Below are positions 26,421-32,089 of a stretch of DNA of 32,089 nucleotides, piece after piece. The first letter of the stretch is position 1. Every line of letters starts with the position of its first letter. The notes beneath the pieces were generated by a model that was not told where the DNA came from, ran no database searches, and saw nothing but the letters and a program-made list of their open reading frames with translations. The position numbers and the translations under genes are program-made. The stretch comes from Microthrixaceae bacterium (lineage in GTDB: Bacteria > Actinomycetota > Acidimicrobiia > Acidimicrobiales > Acidimicrobilacustridaceae): NCBI GenBank assembly GCA_947449015.1, contig CANFQA010000002.1:77855-109943 (forward strand), given 5' to 3'.

Positions 26421-26437
26421 CAGGCTCGTCGAGCCTG
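26421..26437 (+). other. third hairpin just upstream of the pnp ribosome binding site
   Basis: CAGGCTC pairs perfectly with GAGCCTG around GTC, ending a few bases before the AGAAGGAGA Shine-Dalgarno site of pnp. It could modulate ribosome access. Confidence 0.45.
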
Positions 26438-26456
26438 CTTCAGAAGGAGACATCCC

Positions 26457-28847
26457 ATGGCTGATGCCATTTCCATTGACGCCGTAATTCCCGGCGATCC
26501 CGATAAGACCATCAAGTTCTCGGCCGGCAAACTCGCCGGTCAGGCCGATGGCGCCGTCACCGTTCAGATCGGTGACACTGTCATGCTCGTCACCGCCACC
26601 GCGGCCAAGTCCGCTCGTGAAGGCGCTGATTTCTTCCCGCTCACCGTCGACATTGAAGAGCGTATGTACGCCGCTGGGCGTATCCCCGGTTCGTTCTTCC
26701 GTCGTGAGGGCAAGGCCTCCGATCAGGCCATCTTGACCTGTCGTCTGATGGACCGCCCGCTGCGCCCCTGCTTCCCTGACGGGTTCCGCAACGAGGTCCA
26801 TGTCGTGGGCACCGTGCTTGCCGCCGATCTCATCAACCCGCATGACGTCGTGGCCATCAACGGTGCTTCGGCGGCCCTGGTGCTTTCCGGTATCCCGTTC
26901 GACGGTCCCATTGGCGCTGTGCGCATCGCCTTCAGCACCGAAGGCACCTGGATTCCGCACCCCACCTACGAAGAGGGTCAGGAATCCACCTTCGAAATGG
27001 TCGTGGCCGGTCGTGCACTTGGTGACAACGATGTCGCCATCTCCATGGTTGAGGCCGGTGGCACCGAAGCCTCATGGCCCGCTTTCCAGGACGGCGCTCC
27101 CAAGGTCGACGAGGATGTTCTCGCCGGTGGCCTCGAGGCTGCCAAGCAGTACATCCTCCAGTCGATCAACGCTCAGCGTCAGCTCATGGCTGCGGTTGGC
27201 GTGAAGCCGCCGATGGCTTACTCGGTCAGCTCGGACTACACCCCCGAGATACTGACCGCCATGCAGGCCAAGCGTGAGCAGATCCTTGCCACCCAGGTCA
27301 TCTCCGACAAGACCGCTCGTCTTGAGGCTGAAGCGGCACTGCGCGATGCGCTGGTGGCCGAACTTGCCCCGGGCTTCGCGGATGTCGATGGTGCCGAGCG
27401 TCAGCTCAAGGCTGCGTTCCGGTCGGTCACCAAGGCTGTCGTGCGCTCCCGCATCGTCAACGAAGGTGCTCGTATCGATGGTCGTGGTCCCAAGGACATC
27501 CGCCCGCTCTCCTCTGAGGTTGGAATCCTGCCGTCGGTGCATGGCTCCGGTTTGTTCCAGCGCGGTGAGACCCAGGTCCTTAACGTCACCACGCTCGGTA
27601 TGCCTCGTATGGAGCAGATGATCGACGCCCTTGGCGACGTCACCCGCAAGCGCTACATGCATCACTACAACTTCCCGCCGTACTCCACTGGTGAGACTGG
27701 CTTCATGCGCGGCCCGAAGCGTCGCGAGATCGGTCACGGCATGCTCGCTGAGCGCGCACTCGTGCCCGTGCTGCCCAGCCCCGAGGAATTCGCCTACACG
27801 ATCCGCACCGTCTCCGACGTTTTGTCGTCCAACGGCTCCACGTCAATGGGTTCGGTCTGCGGCTCCACACTGTCGATGATGGACGCTGGTGTTCCGCTGC
27901 GAGCACCAGTGGCCGGTATCGCCATGGGCCTCGTCTACGCCGATGGCAAGTACACCACCCTTACCGACATCCTCGGTGCCGAGGATGCATTCGGTGACAT
28001 GGACTTCAAGGTGGCCGGAACTTCCGAGTTCGTCACTGCCCTGCAGCTCGACACCAAGATCGACGGCATTCCCGCCGACGTTCTCGCTCAGGCGCTCCAG
28101 CAGGCCAAGGAAGCCCGTCTTGCCATCCTTGAGGTCATGGCCGGGGCCATCGCTACTCCTCGTGATGAGGTTGGCGAGACCGCACCGAAGATCATCAGCT
28201 TCGAGATCCCGATGGACAAGATCGGCGAGGTCATCGGTCCGAAGGGCAAGGTCATCAACGCCATCCAGCAGGAGACCGGCGCCGACATCAGTGTCGACGA
28301 CGATGGTTCCATGGGCCGCGTCAGCATCGGCTCCACCGATGGTGGTGCAGTGCGCGAGGCCGAGCGTCAGATCCGTCTGATTCTCAACCCGCCCACTGCT
28401 GAGGTTGGCCAGACCTACATGGGTCGCGTTGTCAACGTCACCAAGTTCGGTGCGTTCGTCAACATCCTCCCGGGTCGCGATGGCCTGCTGCACATCTCCA
28501 AGATCGGTGGCGGCAAGCGCATCGATCGCGTCGAGGACGTCCTTGACCTTGGCGATGCTGTTGAAGTTCGCGTCGACGACGTGGATCCCAACGGCAAGGT
28601 GTCACTCTCGATGGCCAATGCGCCGGTGGCTGAGGCCTCCGACGACTCCGCTGCTCCGGCTCGCGCTGCTGCAGCTGAGGCCCCGGCTGAGTCCGGCAAC
28701 CGCGAGTACGTCTCCTTCGAGGACGCGTTCGACACTGAGATCAGCGCGGAGCTCGGCGATCTCGGTCCGGCCAGCGCCCCGCTCAAGGACGACAACGGTG
28801 GCGGCCGTGGCCGTCGCAGCGGTGGGGGTGGCGGCCGTCGCCGCTGA
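26457..28847 (+). CDS. pnp: polyribonucleotide nucleotidyltransferase (PNPase)
   Basis: PNPase (796 residues) degrades RNA 3' to 5' with phosphate. Two RNase PH domains flank a helical linker; the second contains SSNGSTSMGSVCGSTLSMMD. A KH domain starts near 580 (IPMDKIGEVIGPKGKVINAI) and an S1 domain near 651 (GQTYMGRVVNVTKFGAFVN). A long acidic/Ala linker and an Arg/Gly-rich tail (about 780-796) end the protein. AGAAGGAGA supports the ATG at 26457. The M16 peptidase gene begins 10 bp after the stop. The spacer hairpins upstream suggest post-transcriptional control, as known for E. coli pnp. Confidence 0.97.
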   Translation: MADAISIDAVIPGDPDKTIKFSAGKLAGQADGAVTVQIGDTVMLVTATAAKSAREGADFFPLTVDIEERMYAAGRIPGSFFRREGKASDQAILTCRLMDRPLRPCFPDGFRNEVHVVGTVLAADLINPHDVVAINGASAALVLSGIPFDGPIGAVRIAFSTEGTWIPHPTYEEGQESTFEMVVAGRALGDNDVAISMVEAGGTEASWPAFQDGAPKVDEDVLAGGLEAAKQYILQSINAQRQLMAAVGVKPPMAYSVSSDYTPEILTAMQAKREQILATQVISDKTARLEAEAALRDALVAELAPGFADVDGAERQLKAAFRSVTKAVVRSRIVNEGARIDGRGPKDIRPLSSEVGILPSVHGSGLFQRGETQVLNVTTLGMPRMEQMIDALGDVTRKRYMHHYNFPPYSTGETGFMRGPKRREIGHGMLAERALVPVLPSPEEFAYTIRTVSDVLSSNGSTSMGSVCGSTLSMMDAGVPLRAPVAGIAMGLVYADGKYTTLTDILGAEDAFGDMDFKVAGTSEFVTALQLDTKIDGIPADVLAQALQQAKEARLAILEVMAGAIATPRDEVGETAPKIISFEIPMDKIGEVIGPKGKVINAIQQETGADISVDDDGSMGRVSIGSTDGGAVREAERQIRLILNPPTAEVGQTYMGRVVNVTKFGAFVNILPGRDGLLHISKIGGGKRIDRVEDVLDLGDAVEVRVDDVDPNGKVSLSMANAPVAEASDDSAAPARAAAAEAPAESGNREYVSFEDAFDTEISAELGDLGPASAPLKDDNGGGRGRRSGGGGGRRR

Positions 28848-28857
28848 CCCGCAGGTC

Positions 28858-30135
28858 GTGAGCTCACTGGCTGAGCCCGACATCGAACGATCAGAACTCA
28901 CCTCGGGTGTGCGCGTCATTACTGAGCGCATGCCCGAGGCGCGTTCGGTCAGCATCGGCATGTGGTTCGCCGTTGGGTCGCGTGACGAACCCGGCGAGAT
29001 TGCCGGTGCATCGCATTTCCTCGAACATCTCCTGTTCAAAGGAACTGAGCAGCGTTCCGCACGGTCCATCGCGTTGGCTATTGATGCAGTGGGCGGGGAG
29101 ATGAACGCGTACACGACGCGTGAACACACGGCGTATTACTTGCGGCTGCCAGTGGCGGAGTTGCACAACGGTCTTGAACTGCTCGCCGATGTCGTGAGTT
29201 CACCGGCGTTTCGTGAGCATGAGCTCGACGCCGAGCGCGATGTCATCATTGAGGAACTCCTCATGAGCGAGGACACCCCTGATGATCTCGTCATCACCGC
29301 GCTCTACGAAAGCCTCTATCCCGATCATCCGCTTGGTCGCGAAACACTCGGGTCGCGTGACACTGTCGAAGCGATGACCCGCGACGAAGTCGCAGCATTC
29401 CATGAGCACTGGTACCGCCCGCGCACCGCCGTGGTGGCTGCTGCTGGTGCGCTTGATCACCACCAGGTTCTCGATGCCATCGGTGGACTGTTCGAGGGTG
29501 GCGAAGCCGGTGTTGCTCCGGTGCGTACCGCGCCTGACTGCGAAATCCGTCCCTTGGTTGTCATCGATCGACCCATCGAGCAGGTGCATGTTGCCGTGGG
29601 TTGGCCTGCGCTCTCGCTCGGAGACGACGATCGCTACGCGATGTGGGTGGCCAATCATGTGCTTGGCGGCGGTATGTCCAGCCGTCTGTTCCAGAAGATT
29701 CGCGAGGAACGGGGACTGGCCTACACCGTGTTCACCACACCCTCCTCCTACAGCGATGTTGGCTCGCTCATCATGTACGCCGGCACTGCGGTCAACCGAT
29801 TGGGCGAACTGCTCGATGTCACCGGTGACGTGCTCGCCGGCTTCCTTGCTGAGGGCATTACTGATGAAGAACATCAGGTTGCTTTGGGATATCTCGAGGG
29901 TTCCATGCTGCTCGGTCTCGAAGACAGCGGCTCACGAATGTCTCGACTCGGAACCGGTATCGCCAACCGAAATGACATCACCTCGGTGGATGAACACATC
30001 CGCCGGATCCGCGCCGTCACCACCGGCGATGTCGCCAATGTCATCGGACGCATTTTCGGTGGTCCGAGGGCAGTCTCAGCGGTGGGTCCGTTGGGTGCGG
30101 GAAACCCCGCACTCGAACGGTTCGTGCAGGGCTAA
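28858..30135 (+). CDS. M16-family zinc peptidase
   Basis: The 425-residue protein has the inverted zinc motif HFLEH (His53, Glu56, His57) and a downstream Glu132/133 (DVIIEEL) as probable third ligand, as in processing-peptidase-like M16 enzymes. The second-half motif GMSSRLFQKIREERGLAYTV is also present, so both M16 halves are there. It has no signal peptide. The GTG at 28858 was chosen because it lies just after the pnp stop with a short AGG upstream and the conserved body starts soon after; further upstream the frame only overlaps pnp. A peptidase gene after pnp is typical of actinobacteria (called pepR in Mycobacterium). Substrate unknown. Confidence 0.92.
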   Translation: MSSLAEPDIERSELTSGVRVITERMPEARSVSIGMWFAVGSRDEPGEIAGASHFLEHLLFKGTEQRSARSIALAIDAVGGEMNAYTTREHTAYYLRLPVAELHNGLELLADVVSSPAFREHELDAERDVIIEELLMSEDTPDDLVITALYESLYPDHPLGRETLGSRDTVEAMTRDEVAAFHEHWYRPRTAVVAAAGALDHHQVLDAIGGLFEGGEAGVAPVRTAPDCEIRPLVVIDRPIEQVHVAVGWPALSLGDDDRYAMWVANHVLGGGMSSRLFQKIREERGLAYTVFTTPSSYSDVGSLIMYAGTAVNRLGELLDVTGDVLAGFLAEGITDEEHQVALGYLEGSMLLGLEDSGSRMSRLGTGIANRNDITSVDEHIRRIRAVTTGDVANVIGRIFGGPRAVSAVGPLGAGNPALERFVQG

Positions 30136-30138
30136 GTT
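30133..30138 (+). promoter_or_regulatory. -10-like box TAAGTT of a probable leaderless promoter
   Basis: TAAGTT includes the TAA stop of the peptidase gene and ends 6 nt before the dapB ATG, which lacks a Shine-Dalgarno sequence. Confidence 0.45.
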
Positions 30139-30144
30139 CACGAT

Positions 30145-30933
30145 ATGACCGTTCGCGTGGGTGTCTTCGGAGCTGGGGGCCGCATGGGCTCAACGGTGTG
30201 TCGGGCAGTCGATGCCGATCCGGCTCTTGAGTTGGTTGCCGCTGTCGATCCTCATCATGCAGGTCTCGATATGCGACAGGTCACCGGGACCGACCACAGT
30301 TGGCAGGTTGCTTCCAGCGGTCAGGCATTCATTGATGCGGGCGCTGAAGTGGTGGTCGACTTCACCCATCTCGAGGCAGCCCGAACCAATCTGCTTTTCC
30401 TCGCCGAGCACGGCATCCATGCGGTTACGGGAACGACCGGCTTCAGCGATGCCGACTACAACTCGTTCATTGCTGCATTCAGTTCATCGAACTGTGTGAT
30501 CGCCCCGAACTTCGCCATTGGCGCGGTGCTCATGATGCGTTTCGCCGAACTCGCCGCTCCGTACTTCGAGACCGCCGAGATCGTTGAGTTGCATCACGAC
30601 GCCAAGCTCGATGCGCCTTCAGGTACCGCAATGCTGACCGCCGAGCGTATGGCGGCAGCCTCTTCGCAGTGGGCGGAAGATCCCACTCGCACGGAGATTC
30701 TCGCTGGTGCACGGGGCGGCGAAGGTCCCGCCGGGATCCGTGTTCACGCGCTGCGCCTTCGTGGCATGGTGGCCCATCAAGAGGTCATCCTCGGCACTAC
30801 CGGGCAGACATTGTCGATCCGCCACGACTCCTATGACCGTGACTCCTTCATGCCGGGCGTGGTGCTCGCGGTGAAGGCAGTTGGCGATCGCCCCGGTGTC
30901 ACCGTGGGACTCGACCCACTGCTTGAGCTCTAG
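30145..30933 (+). CDS. dapB: 4-hydroxy-tetrahydrodipicolinate reductase
   Basis: DapB (262 residues) reduces HTPA with NAD(P)H on the way to meso-diaminopimelate and lysine. The nucleotide-binding loop GVFGAGGRMGS is at the N-terminus. TGTTGFSD, the catalytic block HHDAKLDAPSGTA (His150, Lys154) and ARGGEGPAGIRVHALRLRGMVAHQEVILG are complete. M16-peptidase then dapB is the order seen in other actinobacteria. The start is fixed by the TAAGTT box and the family N-terminus. Confidence 0.97.
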   Translation: MTVRVGVFGAGGRMGSTVCRAVDADPALELVAAVDPHHAGLDMRQVTGTDHSWQVASSGQAFIDAGAEVVVDFTHLEAARTNLLFLAEHGIHAVTGTTGFSDADYNSFIAAFSSSNCVIAPNFAIGAVLMMRFAELAAPYFETAEIVELHHDAKLDAPSGTAMLTAERMAAASSQWAEDPTRTEILAGARGGEGPAGIRVHALRLRGMVAHQEVILGTTGQTLSIRHDSYDRDSFMPGVVLAVKAVGDRPGVTVGLDPLLEL

Positions 30934-30946
30934 GGGCACCGAAGGC

Positions 30947-30966
30947 CCAACCCGTCAGTGGGTTGG
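30947..30966. terminator. bidirectional terminator-like hairpin between convergent genes
   Basis: CCAACCC and GGGTTGG form a perfect 7-bp stem around GTCAGT. It spans the 3' ends of dapB and the convergent DedA-like gene and could end transcription from both sides, although neither side has a U-tract. Confidence 0.5.
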
Positions 30967-31608
30967 TTCGCCCTCGTCGTTGTGTAATCCCGGGACCTCA
31001 TGGCCGAGGGCGACCTCATCGGCGACCTCTTCGAGTTCATGGAGCGCGTCCATCTCCCGATTCCCGCGTCTGAACTCGCCGAATGCACTGAATGCCACAA
31101 GCGCGATTGTCACCACAAGAATGGGGATCCGCCAGGTAGACACGAACCCGAGAAACGAGTTGACCGGGCCGGCAAAGACGTCACCAATGACCTGCAGCAT
31201 GAGCAGGCGGCCCAGCGTTCCGACGATGTCCAAGGTGATGAATACGGCCGGGGACATACGCGCTACCCCGGCGATAAGACACACGTAATTGTTCGGGAAC
31301 ATGATCACCAGTGGCCAGCTGAAACGTTCGAACCAGTGCTCGAGTCGGGCCATGAATGAGCCAATGGTTGGCGTGCGACGCTCCATCCAGCGAAGTGCGG
31401 CGCGACCGTAAAACCAGCCGATCAAAAAGAAGAATGGATCGGGCAGGAGAAGTCGCAGTGTGCCGATGAGGTAGTACCAAACCAGCGAGACGTTGTTGAC
31501 CACGAGCACCAGGTAGCGGTTCTTGGCGCTCAGACTGATGAGCAGGAGCGGTCGTGATTCGACCAGCGTGGGCCACAACGCGTCAGCGACGTACCCGCAG
31601 ATCACCAT
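30955..31608 (-). CDS. DedA-like membrane protein (start uncertain)
   Basis: The 217-residue product is hydrophobic. It contains RLLLPDPFFFLIGWFYGRAALRW, a PNN turn (MFPNNYVCLIAGVARM) and a terminal membrane helix before an acidic tail, consistent with a DedA/VTT-type membrane protein. DedA proteins are implicated in lipid handling and membrane homeostasis. The only ATG is at 31608, without a Shine-Dalgarno sequence. The in-frame sequence upstream stays open and reads like protein (EELAPPPDHPGRRPLTALLTP), so the true N-terminus may be longer through a rare start. It is divergent from the acyl-CoA ligase gene. Confidence 0.75.
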   Translation of the reverse strand: MVICGYVADALWPTLVESRPLLLISLSAKNRYLVLVVNNVSLVWYYLIGTLRLLLPDPFFFLIGWFYGRAALRWMERRTPTIGSFMARLEHWFERFSWPLVIMFPNNYVCLIAGVARMSPAVFITLDIVGTLGRLLMLQVIGDVFAGPVNSFLGFVSTWRIPILVVTIALVAFSAFGEFRRGNREMDALHELEEVADEVALGHEVPGLHNDEGEPTH

Positions 31609-31766
31609 GATGATGATCGGGGTGAGTAGCGCCGTAAGTGGCCGGCGGCCCGGATGGTCGGGCGGGGGAGCGAGTTCTTCTGACAGAGAGGTGAGTGTCT
31701 CACGTACGCTGTCGGCCGTACAGATCTGCGGACGTGATTCGGTTGCACCGGCGAAAGGAAGTTTCG

Positions 31767-32089
31767 ATGAAGGGCCTTATGCAGGAGGGACCGCTGGTCC
31801 TCACCCATTTCTTCGATCGTGCAGAGAAGCTCTTTCCGAACAAGGAAATCATCACCGCGACAGCCACGGGGATCGAGCGCGAGACCTACGGCGAATGGGC
31901 GCATCGGGTGCGACTCCTTGGTGGAGTCTTCGATGATCTCGGACTTTCCGCTGATGCCCGAATCGGTACGTTCGCGTGGAACTCCGCTCGTCACCTCGAG
32001 CTCTATTTCGCCGCTCCATGCAGCGGCCGAGTTCTGCACACTCTCAACATCCGCCTGTTCCCTGAGCAGCTCACCTATGTGGTCAACCA
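31767..32089 (+). CDS. fatty acyl-CoA ligase, AMP-binding family (partial, 3' end beyond window)
   Basis: The first 107 codons encode MKGLMQEGPLVLTHFFDRAEKLFPNKEI, TYGEWAHRVRLLGGVFDDLG and FAAPCSGRVLHTLNIRLFPEQL. This matches the N-terminal region of long- or medium-chain fatty acyl-CoA ligases of the AMP-binding superfamily. The nucleotide-binding motifs lie beyond the window, so chain length and substrate are open. GAAAGGAAG precedes the ATG by about 5 nt. A 158-bp gap separates it from the divergent DedA-like gene as annotated. Confidence 0.88.
   Translation, partial: MKGLMQEGPLVLTHFFDRAEKLFPNKEIITATATGIERETYGEWAHRVRLLGGVFDDLGLSADARIGTFAWNSARHLELYFAAPCSGRVLHTLNIRLFPEQLTYVVN

Overview
The window looks like the core translation and isoprenoid gene block of a high-GC actinomycete. 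The gene order comM-dprA-xer-rpsB-tsf-pyrH-frr-cdsA-dxr-rseP-ispG-proS-rimP-nusA-infB-rbfA-truB-ribF-rpsO-pnp-M16-dapB follows the known Mycobacterium order, but with far fewer interspersed genes. An Acidimicrobiia-like lineage is my best guess. The reasons are the compact order, a eukaryote/archaeal-type ProRS, a DedA-like protein and fatty acyl-CoA ligase pair, and a sulfotransferase. This is inference, because no taxonomic marker was searched.

Left edge (1-1358): three minus-strand genes (histidine phosphatase, a small Cys/His protein, a small membrane protein) lie head to head with a lipoprotein cytochrome c. Next (1516-5153) comes the DNA-uptake and recombination trio comM-dprA-xer. A secreted protein (5231-6910) then fuses a LytM-like domain that has lost several metal and catalytic residues to an intact-looking serine alpha/beta hydrolase. 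At 7099-11510 lie rpsB-tsf-pyrH-frr-cdsA, and at 11585-15535 dxr-rseP-ispG (MEP isoprenoid pathway plus an intramembrane protease).

proS, rimP-nusA-infB-rbfA-truB and ribF follow (15581-24387). A minus-strand sulfotransferase (24388-25668) interrupts the expected ribF-rpsO neighbourhood and has a 10-bp perfect dyad at its promoter. rpsO-pnp-M16 peptidase-dapB (25948-30933) include a cluster of hairpins between rpsO and pnp. The right edge holds a DedA-like membrane protein (minus) and the start of a fatty acyl-CoA ligase (plus, cut by the window).

The most general signal is regulatory. At least six genes (cytochrome c, xer, dxr, ispG, proS, dapB) have no Shine-Dalgarno sequence but carry a TANNNT box 6-8 nt before the start codon, as expected for leaderless transcripts. 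Their neighbours (comM, rpsB, frr, rimP, rbfA, rpsO, pnp) have clear Shine-Dalgarno sites. So what looks like one long operon is probably many transcription units. I saw no insertion sequence, tRNA, rRNA, CRISPR array or phage gene, and no clearly new multi-gene system.
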